A DNA stretch of 64,000 nucleotides, taken from NCBI RefSeq assembly GCF_000327385.1, contig NW_008710630.1, forward strand, positions 233,649-297,648, read 5' to 3'. Origin of the DNA: Lottia gigantea. Taxonomy: Eukaryota > Mollusca > Gastropoda > Lottiidae. Position numbers and translations under genes: made by a program. The number at the start of each line of letters is the position of its first letter. Within the stretch, counting starts at the first letter, position 1. The notes below the pieces were generated by a model, which saw only the letters and a program-made list of their open reading frames with translations, was not told where the DNA came from and did not search any database. Shown here in pieces: positions 48,601-59,180 of the stretch.

Positions 48601-50978
48601 CAATTGCTCCCTTGATGGCAAATGGATGGATATAAGTTGGCCTTGACCCTGAAGAGATAAAGTTGTTTCTTACCGTTGAATATTTGCCCTGATATTCCCA
48701 TGCTGGTCTTTGGTCATCGTGTAGATCATAGAATTGTCCTGAAACAAGAAATTGGTCATCTGGAATATTTGGTCATTAATTCAACATAGCTATAAGGACC
48801 CTTCGAAAGGGATGCTTTCGCTTAATTTATTTCATTTGCTCAGATTGATAACGAATGGCATGAGAGAGAGAGAGAGGGGGGGGGGGAGGATATTACCCCT
48901 TTTAGAATTTAATTTGCGAGTTATTTGTCATTTGTATAGTAAGTTATAGTATAGTCCTTGTGAGATTTTGTCATGTTAACCCTTTCAATACAGGTGATTA
49001 GTTTTCAACTTGTGTTCATTAGTTAATGGGCCTTCACACCATAGTGATCACTATAGCGTATGTTTGCGAATAAGATCAGCGGGCATAAGTTTCGAACGCA
49101 ACTCAGTATTCTTGACCACTTCAATATTTACAACCATACGCTACTAGTAATCGCTTTGGTGTGAGGACACCTTTAGTTTGGATTATCTACACTACACTAC
49201 AGACGTATGTAGTCTTCACTTGGCTTCATTTATTATCATTTATTGGCTGACGTACAGGTACGTTGGAGGCCTGTTACCTAGAATAATTTGGGAGTGCGTC
49301 CAGTCTTACCCGAGTCGTGAGTATAGTGATCTTCTTTAGCATTGTAATATCCTAAAAACGAGTCAAAACCTCGATAGGTCGGTGTACAGTTTAAATTACA
49401 GAAACCGAGATGCCACCTGAAACATAACGATGGAAATATAATAAAGGTATTGTAAGGTTTTCTTAACTTTTTATGTATATCGGGGACACTGATAGGAGCA
49501 GTTTGCACCTTTCCAATTTGTCTGTTTGTCTTGCAATTTCACGTTTATCAAAGTACAAAATGGTTGATTTTTAACCTATTATGGCCACGAGGGTAGTACA
49601 TACTTGCCTACAGCATGGGTTGAGTAACCTGCGTTCTTTAACTGTTGAGGTAATGTAGTAATCTCTAATGGTAAACATACGTTCTGGTACGGCTGGATAC
49701 CTACATGCTGTAAAATAACACACAGTCAGTCACAAAAGTGCATAAATTGGAAGCCGCAAAGGGATACTATGCTTTATTCCGTATGGTTTAAATTTTCTAT
49801 TGGTTTCCTTGAAAAGATGTTCACTAAGAGTTACTGCCCTTCATTGAAGCCTATCAATGGCCATATAAAGGGGCATAATGCTATTAATATAAGAATTAAG
49901 GGCAATAAACTCTGTTATTACCGAAGTTGTCTCCCTTAAACAAAGCCTAGTCAAGAGAAGGGGCACAACTCTGTTTCTATCGGTAGTAGAGGGAAGAAAC
50001 TCTGTTATTACCTAAATGAGCACAACTCACCTGTAAACCTGTCCTAAAGGGATATTTCCCTGACAGAAACGCGGAACGTGACCTGAAAAATAGATTTTTA
50101 CGTCATAATCTTCAGAACCTCATGTTACTAATCGATATAGGTAACGCACTGCAGTGTACCATGGGGGAAATTTAATGGGAGATCTGTGCCTATTTGCCTT
50201 TCTCCAAAAGTTTTGTTGTGTACAATCCGATACATGGCGTCATGGATTCGATCTATCAAAACGACCAGAAGCATTATCCATGTGGACTCTCACACGGTAT
50301 ATCGAATTGACAAACCCAATCGCATAAGTGTCTCACTCTCACGTGTTCGTGTTTGTGACGCTATTATGTGACTTTTCATTATCTGCATAATTAGTAGTCG
50401 AAGAAAAACGAAAACTAACTTACGGGCAGCCCGCGGGAAGAGCATAAGAACTGTCAAATATAACTCCCTGTTTAGCTAATCTGTCTATGTTTGGGGTTAT
50501 CATATTGGGATTCCGGAAACTGACATCGTTCCATCCTATAATACGAAATGAAATTGAGTTTTACGCCCTTATATGCGTAAGGGGGGGGGGGGGGGGGGTG
50601 GTGGTCAAACAATTATTCAAAAAGAGAGGGGGGGGGGGCATGCAACCCCTTCGCTCTCCGTAGAAACCCCTCTGTTTAATTAGTCCAAAGCTAGCTGACT
50701 ATTTACCGACTGCCTCCACGTAGTCAGCCGATTTCGGGCTACCCATAAGCTGATACTTAGTCGACTGTATCACTTTAAAGTCCTTTATAGTACCTTGCAG
50801 TAGTTAAGAGCCCCACAATGGGTCAACTTATAAAAGCACTGACCATGGATTTAGATATAAGTCAAGAAAGAAAAGGACACCTACCCAAATCATCAGCGAC
50901 TATGAACAGAATATTTGGTTGTTTACATTGTACACAGACAACAAAACACGAAAGCAAAAGTAAACGACGAACAATCAT
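45613..50978 (-). CDS. Arylsulfatase B/J-like protein with glycine at the formylglycine position
   Basis: Fourteen exons close as 481 residues: 50978-50885, 50535-50424, 50082-50031, 49707-49604, 49416-49310, 48738-48674, 48234-48133, 47943-47880, 47638-47541, 47310-47174, 46893-46835, 46511-46388, 46178-46030, 45791-45613. A signal peptide ([15 protein letters not shown]) leads into [12 protein letters not shown]. Family active-site residues are present: Asp29-Asp30, Arg71, Lys121 and His123 (GKWHLG), His208 (NPHGP), Asp266-Asn267 and Lys284. Sulfatases need Cys in C-x-P-S-R, converted to formylglycine. Here the motif reads AGCPSR, so Gly67 stands where human ARSB has Cys91; distances to Asp30 (37) and Lys121 (54) equal the human ones. 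The motif spans an intron with good splice sites. It is therefore predicted to be inactive as a classical sulfatase, although the reading frame is kept. Likely lysosomal or secreted. Confidence 0.9.
47655..47862. repeat. CGTGACGT-type degenerate microsatellite in a sulfatase intron
   Basis: About 200 bp made of shuffled units such as GCGTGACGTGACGTGAC, GTGATGCG and GCGTGATGTAACGTGATG. It lies in the intron between the eighth and ninth sulfatase exons, starting only 17 bases from exon 9's acceptor side and ending about 20 bases from exon 8's donor. Open frames here are repeat artefacts. Confidence 0.75.
50581..50640 (+). repeat. G-runs in the first sulfatase intron
   Basis: A run of about 18 G, then GGTGGT, and a second run of about 10 G after AAAGAGAG. 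Similar G-runs occur at 22,008-22,031 and 48,877-48,886. Such runs can form G-quadruplexes and are error-prone in sequencing. Confidence 0.8.
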
Positions 50979-51493
50979 AGTTGACGATTATAAATTGGGA
51001 ATATACAGTAGTAGATTACAACTGACCTCACTGATTAGATGGTCTACTTATATAAACAATTGGGACACCATGACATTATATTGAATAACAAGGGCGATAA
51101 TTACTGTATGGTATATCGATATGTGTCAGAGGTCTACATCAATTTTTTACCACATTGCAGAAGCTACATAAATATTGAGATAATCTATATGTCCCCAACC
51201 TTTCTCAATCAAGCTAAACGTTCCGCTCAAGAATGGCCTAAGAAAATTTCTTGGGGAAGCTTCAAGGAATTGTAAGTAACCCCGGGTCTCGGGGAGGCTG
51301 AAATTGTTGTGGGAGGGAGTGGGGGAATTGGTAGGGCAAAACAAGACACCTTATGGTGTAGCAGAAAGGGACACTTTAAACTCATCAGTCGAAGTTTTCC
51401 AGGTGGTCTTAGTAAGTCGCTACGAGTCTTTAAACACTTGCTGGACCACCCTGGCTACCTAGAATGAATCAACAGAAAACCAAACGTACAAAA
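50979..51493. other. Spacer between the sulfatase start and the RING-1 stop
   Basis: This should hold the sulfatase promoter and the 3' UTR of the neighbouring RING gene, both on the minus strand. No repeat or motif stands out apart from G-rich sequence at 51,285-51,335. The open frame on the plus strand at 51,039-51,275 has no family resemblance. Confidence 0.4.
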
Positions 51494-52736
51494 TCATAAT
51501 GTATTACGTTGTACTGTTTCGGTGTATAAAATAAGGACAAACATAAGAGTATATAACAACATATAAGGTAGAAACCCATTGGCCACTACCGACACAGTGA
51601 TAGTATATATAAACCAAAAAACGGTTAGTGCAACTCGACCGGGAGACCATAAAATCTCCAGCCCGTTATCAGCATTCTCTTGCGCAGCTTCCGGTTGATC
51701 TTGATCCGCTTCCGGTTGATCTAAATTATTAAAATTTTCCCACTCCGATTCCGATTCCGGGTTATGCGAGCTGCTGTTGGTTTCCACAGATGTGCTGCTT
51801 TTCGGCATCACTGTGGCTCCGTCATTACTTGAATCGTCCGACTCGGTTACGTCCATAGCTTTCTTGATGTAGGCTACACCTGGATACAAGCGTTCAAAAG
51901 TGTCTGGTTCGCTCACTTCCGTCGCATCGTAGACACTGGGTGTTTGCGTTCCGATTGATCGTAGGTCAGTGACCCCATTCTCATCACAGAACTGAAAACA
52001 AAAAGAGTGAATATAAAAAAAGTTGAACGTCGGTTTGGGTCCACATAAAAACATAATATTAGATGTAGATCTCTTTTAAAAGTATACATTGAAAATCGTC
52101 TTCATTGGGACAGACACCCGTTCATCGCCACCCCAGCCCCTCACGCCAGTCACAGAAATAACATCGGACACCAGTTTCGACGTAAGCTTACCTGTTTCTT
52201 TTCCCGTTTCCATCCCTCTACGACATCTCGTAACCCATAAGATACAGGTACGGACTGTTTGATTATAGGCTCCACGGAGGTACCATATCGACATGTCGGA
52301 CACCGAAACTTGATCTTACTGAGTTTTGAGGTACAGTTGAAATCTCGGGCTGTTAGGGCCAATCTTTTGACACAACTAAAAATAAATTATTGAAGATACA
52401 AAACATAGGATCGTCTTGCTTTATTTACTTATTTAGATTTCATTCTTCTGAAACTATGAGTCGCTGTCTGGACAAACTTTCCCCACTGCACACAACAAGG
52501 CATTGACTTCGAACGTATTGAACTGCAGGCCAAATGCCGTGGAGAAACAATTTCTACGACTACAGCCGAGAGCAACAACAAACACAAGATTTTACTTACC
52601 ACAGACAAAATGAGTGTCCACAATGAAGGGTATGGGGGTTGGTGAAATATTCCAAACACACGTTACAAATTAGTTCCCGACTCCAATGGTTGACATCTGT
52701 CACAAAAGACCTTCTTGTCTCTGGGGTTATGGCCAT
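51494..52736 (-). CDS. RING-finger protein with C-terminal membrane segments (RING-1)
   Basis: Three exons (52736-52600, 52375-52192, 51991-51494) close as 272 residues. The N-terminal C3HC4 RING reads CNVCLEYFTNPHTLHCGHSF, then CLCCVKRL and FRCPTCRYG, so all zinc ligands are present. The middle is acidic and Ser-rich. The C-terminus has two adjacent hydrophobic stretches (VALTVFWFIYTITVSVVANG and FLPYMLLYTLMFVLILY). This suggests a membrane-anchored E3 ubiquitin ligase, comparable in plan with tail-anchored RING/TRIM proteins such as TRIM13 or TRIM59, but no B-box is seen. The start is the first in-frame ATG, in the context GTCATGG. It lies upstream of a paralogue on the same strand. Confidence 0.85.
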
Positions 52737-53770
52737 GACGGATGTGGAAACACGTCATCATCAGATAGCGTCATCCTTCGATTCCATCTCGCTAGCAACA
52801 CATATCTTGGTGCTCTTTTGTAAGCATTAGCTAGTCCAAAGATATTAGATTTGGATGTAGTGGGGTAGTGAAATTACATATTAAAATGGAGCTTTATGAG
52901 CTTTAGTTATGCATCTGACGCAACTAGATATATTTGACTGAACTACGTGCCTTTTTAGGACAGGCTGTAACAGTCGAATAGAGCGTCAGAATGATATCGT
53001 TTTGCTTCTCTATGTCGATGGTGGTCGTGGGTTCTTGTCTCGAACGGCGTGTGGTAGTCTTTTGACTTTGAATAAGTATCTTTTTTAATATGTCCTCTGT
53101 AAATTGGTATCCTTCAGATTATTCTGGGAGATCAATGCTAAAAGGTTTGGCCAAAAACCAGCCTGAAAGGATCTTCATGAAAATGGTTAATTTTTTCTTA
53201 CGTTATTCAACTAAGGAGCAATTATTGCACACAATTTACATTGTAGAGTTTTTATTTGGCAAAATAAAGACGTTCGAACACGATAGGCCTCATTGTCGTC
53301 TTAATGTAGACCCGGAGCGTTTATAAAATAATAATAATAATAATAATAATAATGCTCAAGAAATATCAAATATAAAAGCATTACACAATATTCATATTAT
53401 GACGACAACAACGTTCTGTTCACATAAACGTAGTCCTTGTTCGTTCGTAATCGTAGCCATAAAGACATAAACTTAAGCCGTGTTTAAATTTGTGCAGAAC
53501 CTCACCCAAGTTAACGACCTGTATAACTGAATAATCGAAATAGGTTTAATTGCAAATAAAATGGGGTTTCAAAAACAAGTGTTGCCAACCACCCCCCCCC
53601 CCCCCCCCTGCACAGTTAGAATTCAACAAAAACGTAAACGGATTGGAATTAGGTTTTCTTTAAACCTAAAAATGAATTTGAAGGTATAGTTTGGTTTGAG
53701 TAAATTTTAACATAAAATGGTATGGTTTGGTTTGAGAAAGTTTAAACACGGCTTTAACAATATAGATTAT
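52737..53770. other. Spacer between the two RING genes
   Basis: Contains the presumed promoter of RING-1 on the left, a fragment of the ACCAGCTGGTCCTTGACC-type dispersed repeat near 53,085-53,185, an (AAT)n tract at about 53,325-53,353 and a C-run near 53,592-53,608. The sequence TGGTATGGTTTGGTTTGAG near 53,688-53,735 is duplicated in diverged form. No gene seen. Confidence 0.5.
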
Positions 53771-55240
53771 CTAATATATAGATACATGATTGGGTTTGGG
53801 AAGGTTAAAGCCCGATGTACACTGACCGGAACCACAAACCGAATACGATACGATTGCAGGGTCGATATTGACGTCATCGCGCGGCATCTTCGATTGAAAA
53901 ACATATTTCTCCATTCCTTTGTTTTTGTTGCACGTATTTTGGGGATTTTTCTTGGCTTTTGAGCAACTTTCCGCAGCAAAAGTATCGGAATATTGGTTTC
54001 GGATTTTTTCAATCGAGAAAAAGGCGTCATTAATTACCGACCCGCCTTTTAGTGATGACGTAAAACGATCAAAATCTCTGGTGATTTTTTCAAATTCACC
54101 GGAAGTGAGAAATGGAATGGTCGATTTTTTCTTTGAATCTTCTTCAGTATCAAAAAATTTCTCAGTATTGGTTCCTTCATCGACCTGAAGACAAAAAAAA
54201 CATTATCAAAAATAAATGAAGTAATCTGATTGGTCAATGAAAAAGTCAGTGATAGAAACTGACCAATTATATAACTGGTACCCGGTACTAATAAAGACAC
54301 CGATATACCGATACGGATACTGAGGTGATGTCGATGCAAAATGTGCTGGCAAAGGGGTCCTCGAGGACCAGCCGGGAGTACGACTCACTGCAACCTAAAG
54401 AACCTTCGTTTTAAAGATGGCCAATTTTATTTAATACTTCGCCTCATATTTTAGCAATAAAAGCCGCCCTGATGATGTACTAGTATCCGAAACTTGAGAT
54501 GCAATTGACTTACCATTTTGGATTTATTTTTAGTATTTTTTCTCCCTTTCAAACCATCTATCAAAGACTGAATCGGGTAGTTCAGTGTAACATCACGCTG
54601 TAACAAAGCGACCACGAAAATCGGACAACGACAATTCGGACAACCAATAGTCAAATCGTGAACGGGAACTTTCTTGTTTCGGTTGGCATGTTTTCCCATT
54701 TGAAGTAAACAGCTAAAAAAGGAATTAAAATGAAAATGAGTTTTAGGGTTTGGGCGTCAAGTTGTTTGATCAAACGTTTTCCACTGAGTGTAGTGTAGGG
54801 AACCAAAAAGGTTAACTCTTCGCCCGAACAGGAAAGGTTCTTTAAATAATAGGAATGCAAAAGGTTATTAGTTCTAAATATTCTTTACCAGTTGATTGAT
54901 CTAAATTTCAGCCTAATCTATCGACTCTTTTCAGAATTCAAATCATACTTTGACTTTGTCAGCAATCAGTTAATGATAAATCTAGTCTGGATCTAATCTT
55001 ACCTAATACTTTCCTCGTTCATGTTTTCTTGTAAGGGAACGATAATAAAAGAATACGAGCAAGCAACCTAAACGCTAAGCTAACTTACTTGTAACAAAAG
55101 GTATGTCCACACGGTAAAACAACTGGATTATCATAAAACTCTAAACAAATTCCACATTTCAGTACTTGAAGCACATCTTCACCCAGATAATCATGAAACC
55201 TCTCGCAGTAGAGAATGCTGTCCGAACTATGCATGCTCAT
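53771..55240 (-). CDS. RING-finger protein (RING-2)
   Basis: Three exons (55240-55089, 54712-54514, 54184-53771) close as 254 residues. The C3HC4 RING reads CGICLEFYDNPVVLPCGHTF, then CYNCLLQMG and GCPNCRCP. Exon phases (2 then 0) and the place where the RING is split, just after the CGHxFC half, are the same as in RING-1, so the two are tandem paralogues. The C-terminal half is Lys/Ser/Asp-rich and lacks membrane segments, so it has diverged or been replaced. The start is the ATG at 55,240; a longer open frame upstream has no ATG. It is head to head with the RNase H gene. Predicted soluble E3 ubiquitin ligase. Confidence 0.83.
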
Positions 55241-55924
55241 TTCGCAATTTTTTTGAAAAAAGGTTGAAAATACGCGAGTACGTCCTAACGCGACGGATGT
55301 CAAAAATAAAATGGCGACTTTGTTGCTATGTTCGTTAATAAAGCTATAACGTCATAAACCAAGATTTTTGTGACGTGCGGATCGCGAGACTTCCTCGCGA
55401 GCATTGTGTCATTATGCATTAATTTGACTCAAAAGAAGTCCATTTCCAAAACTAGAAATCCTGACGACAAAAGGATGAGTTCTAGTGATTCTAAAAATGT
55501 CTGAATTGATTAAGGAACTGTGTCTTTTTTTCTGTCATTATTGCAAATTTTTTTTAAGTACCAGTCAAATAACAGGGGAGCGGTGCAAATAGACGAGGCA
55601 AATTTTCCAGTGCGTTAAAGGTACGAGATGAGGCCTATCGTACCATTACAAAATCCCACACCGCACGACGCCACATCTCGTTAAATATGTATAACATCGC
55701 CTAAAAGCTCAGATATCAACCATATTGAACTCATTTTATAAATCAGAAATCAGCTACCGTTAGGCCCGATTCATAGAAGCCTATAGTCAAATACCTCCGA
55801 CAAAAGCCTTTCAAAGTAACGTCATAATTGAATTATAATATTTAAAAGGGCATTGTGTTACGTCGACGTTATTACAAAACCAAGGTATCCATATAGAGCA
55901 GGAACTTCTGTCAGAACTTATACC
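55241..55924. promoter_or_regulatory. Shared divergent promoter region (RING-2 and RNase H fusion gene)
   Basis: About 680 bp separate two start codons facing away from each other. The left part contains AAAATGGCGACTTTG (55,308-55,322), like the TRPV upstream element, and CG-rich stretches (GATCGCGAGACTTCCTCGCGAG near 55,380) in an otherwise AT-rich region. No TATA box is obvious. A shared regulatory region is inferred from geometry. Confidence 0.45.
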
Positions 55925-58900
55925 ATGTCGCTTATAAGATTTACTCACGTTCGTCCGATATTAGCTCGACTTCACGGTCCAACCAACGTGAAGGAAAACA
56001 TAAGGCTGTCCGTCTACATATGCCGCTATCTACAAAAACATTATCTGAGCACCACCGCTCTTCTGTCAGCTAATACATTTGACCCTGGAGACAGAAAAAG
56101 AGGTAAGAAAAGCTATAATTGAGATGAAATAGAGTTTTATGTCCATATTGCTCTTATCTTTGTTGGACAAATGAAATAAAATGGACTTGTGTTTTGTATA
56201 GTCTATGACAAATTCTACATTGCTATACCTTATTGGAGAAAAGATAACAACTAAAGCCATGCAGTGTGCCATGAGGTAAAATTATATATACATTATCAAC
56301 TAGCCTTGCAAAATGCCCCTGTATATTGAATTGGTCCAATCGTGTACAAAAAGTTAAAATTGATTAACGAATTTCAATTATTAGTGCAGAGCATAGTGTT
56401 ATTATTATAAGAGAGGGCCTCTCATAGGTCCGCGCTCTCTATACTTTACTATAGTGAGTGCTACAGATTAGCGTTTTTTGTCGTTTATTTTTAGATTGAT
56501 GGCTGAAATGAGCCGACTTTCAAACGTATTACTACAAACCTTAGCATTAGATCTTTTTCTTTGAAGATTCGAACCTATACAACACCCAATTTCTCTATCC
56601 AACTCACTATAAAGATTGATTATCTGTAATTTGAATTTATCTGAATTTATTTTATTTTCAGCATTTCGAATGAAAAAGATGATCAAGGACCCTAAGGAGC
56701 TGGTGAAATCCCTTCTGAGCCCTCTGATAAAAACAGGCGATACCGTGGAACCCATGATGGTCTATAGACAAACTTATATTGATGGTAAACCCTTTTGGAA
56801 CGTGTGCCTACACATCCACTGGCCCCATAATATTCATCTATCAGCCATACATCGTTCTCTACAACAGGCGGAGGAGGACGTTTATTATAAGGCTTGTGAG
56901 GTTTATCAGGTAAGAAAGTCCAGTATTCACATGAGGTAATGAAATGAAATGCAATGGGGTTTCAAGGAAATAGATTTCGAGGATAGGAGGGTTAGACTGT
57001 GATGTACCTTATTGGACTAATGAAATGAAGTTTTATATCCCACTGTTCTGTATCTTATTGGACTAATGAAATGAAATGGAGTTTTATATCCTACTGTTCT
57101 ATATCTTATTGGACTAATGAAATGAAATGGAGTTATATGTCCTACTGTTGTGTATCTTATTGAACTAATGAAATGAAATGGAGTTTTATATCCTACTGTT
57201 CTGTATCTTATTGGACTAATGAAATGAAATGGAGTTTTATATCCTACTGTTCTGTATCTTATTGGACTAATGAAATGATATGGAGTTTTATATCCTACTG
57301 TTCTGTATCTTATTGGACTAATGAAATGTAATGGAGTTATATGTCCTACTGTTCTGTATCTTATTGGACTAATGACATGAAATGGAGTTTTATATCCTAC
57401 TGTTGTGTATCTTATTGGACTAATGAAATGAAATGGAGTTTTATATCCTACTGTTCTGTATCTTATTGGACTAATGAAATGAAATGAAGTTTTATATCCT
57501 ACTGTTCTGTACCTTATTGAACTAATGAAATGAAATGGAGTTTTATATCCTACTGTTTTGTACCTTATTGAACTAATGAAATGAAATGGAGTTTTATATC
57601 CTACTGTTCTGTTCTGTTCTGTTCCTTATTGGACTAATGAAATGAAATTGAGTTTTATATCCTACTGTTCTGTATCTTATTGAACTAATGAAATGAAATG
57701 GAGTTTTATATCTTACTGTTCGGTATCTTATTGAACTAATGAAATGAAATGGAGTTTTATATACTAATGTTCTGTACAATACGTGTCTCGTGAGATAAAT
57801 GGAGAATTATTTCTTATACCTCATAGGGTCATTGGCATTCCAATCCTAAATAATTGAATTTCAGAAAATGGGATTAATTCACGAAAGCAATGGCCAAGTC
57901 CGTTCTGTCAATGAAGAGAAGGTGTTCGATGTGTTACATACGATGTACGAGAAGGGAACGTACGTTGACGGTGATACAAGCAGTAAACACAATTTTAGGC
58001 TGTACACCACGAAATCCAAAAAAGATAACCACCATGTTTGGAGTTCGGAGATCAATGTCCCTTGGCCGTTCTCTTTCAGTGTGTCTAGCGCCGGCTACTC
58101 CTTCTATTCTACACAGTATATGACTTGTTTGTTGGCTTACACCAGGTTTAAGGTAAGTCTCGCTTAATTTCAGAATCAGAAATGGAGTTTGCACGTCCTA
58201 TTTTTGCATACACTTTAAATAAACCAAGCATTAATGAACCGGACCTCAAAAGGAAACCTTAAATCCAAAACAACATTTTAGCGAAACATTGGTAGCAGCT
58301 AATGAATGTTTCACTTGAGGAAGTATTGAGAATGAGAATGTTGTGTATAATAAGAGAGGGCCTCTCATAGGTCCGCGCTCACTATAAGTGTCTTCCAATT
58401 ATGTATTTTATATCACAGATTTTGGATTATTGAGTGAATATCTCAGTTTGTATATAATGATTGGTAGCAATCAGTATAATTTACATTAGGCAGCCATTTT
58501 CTATTCAGGTTTTGGGGTTATTGAACGAAAAGAACAATTTGGCTGTCCATAAATTACCAAGTATCAGGAAGTTATCCAGAATTCCAGAAGAGAAGAGGGA
58601 AATGTCACGAGAAGAATTCGGTCCGAATTACGAGATTTACGTGGACGCTTCCCAAAGCGGACTCGGGGCGTATTTACTAACACGGGACACGAATGATACA
58701 ATCCGCTGGATATCCGAAGGTTGGCCGGAACACTTCTCGCCGTCTGATCTTAACGACGAATTTCGTCTTAAATTCGATTCCTGTTTCTGGGAATATTTTG
58801 CTTTAGTCACTGCCGTGTACACTTGGAAACAGAAGTTCATCAATAAAAAAGTATTATGCTGGTCGGATAATAAGTCTGCTGTGGATTTCACCAATCATGG

Positions 58901-59180
58901 TCCGGGGCCAGGAGAAAAACTGCTGCAAAAATATGGCCGATTGTATCAAATTATGATTCAAACTTGCGCCAAGTACAATATAGACCTCCGAGCTCTTCAT
59001 GTGAAGAGAATCCATAATCATAAAGCTGATTTGTTGTCCAAATTAAGGATTTCGGAATTTAAGAAAATGACGCCCTGTGCTGAACCTTTGCCGAAAAAGA
59101 CCAAGAAATTGATGTTTTGGAAACCACTTGTGGAGTCGGATCCGAAGCCCGGAAAATCAGGTCCGGACTTAAAAGAGTAG
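55925..59180 (+). CDS. Presequence + two DHX30-like RNA-binding folds + RNase H domain protein
   Basis: Four exons close as 461 residues: 55925-56102, 56662-56909, 57865-58152, 58509-59180. Residues 1-59 are Arg-rich and lack acidic residues until late (SLIRFTHVRPILARLHG), like a mitochondrial presequence. Residues about 80-165 (VCLHIHWPHNIHLS, then QQAEEDVYYKACEVYQKMGLI) resemble the dsRNA-binding fold of the mitochondrial helicase DHX30. A second similar unit follows (EINVPWPFSFSV and YMTCLLAYTRFKVLGLL). Residues 278-430 form an RNase H fold with Asp284 (IYVDASQSGLGAYLL), Glu333, Asp358 (LCWSDNKSAV) and Asp412 (HNHKADLLSKL), so all four catalytic acids are kept. This RNase H type is closest to that of retroelements, so a domesticated origin is likely. 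Predicted role: mitochondrial RNA or RNA/DNA-hybrid processing (inference). Confidence 0.85.
56403..58390. repeat. Pair of short repeats flanking exons of the RNase H fusion gene
   Basis: The sequence AAGAGAGGGCCTCTCATAGG followed by TCCGCGCTC occurs at about 56,410-56,440 and again at about 58,351-58,382, same orientation, in different introns of one gene. GAGAGGGCCTCTC is near-palindromic. These could be ends of related small elements or parts of one dispersed family. Confidence 0.6.
56995..57780 (+). repeat. 51-bp tandem array in intron 2 of the RNase H fusion gene
   Basis: About 15 head-to-tail units of 51 bp (core ATGAAATGGAGTTTTATATC, then CTACTGTTCTGTATCTTATT) fill most of the intron. 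The unit is a piece of the dispersed GTTTTACGTCC family that also occurs once or twice elsewhere; at 5,619-5,705 the same 51-bp unit is present as two copies. Confidence 0.92.

Noticed and set aside
54049-54388. Minus-strand open frames overlapping RING-2
   Set aside because: They run in another frame across the last exon and the intron. The spliced frame from 54,184 gives the coherent protein.
57594-57779. Repeated [11 protein letters not shown] peptide frame (also at 5,465-5,749)
   Set aside because: A translation of the 51-bp tandem unit of repeat A; no start context and no other support.
58461-59180. RNase H region read as a retroelement fossil
   Set aside because: It is spliced in phase to three upstream exons of a host-like protein, all catalytic acids are kept, and no reverse transcriptase, integrase or terminal repeat is found around it. 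A host gene with a borrowed domain fits better.
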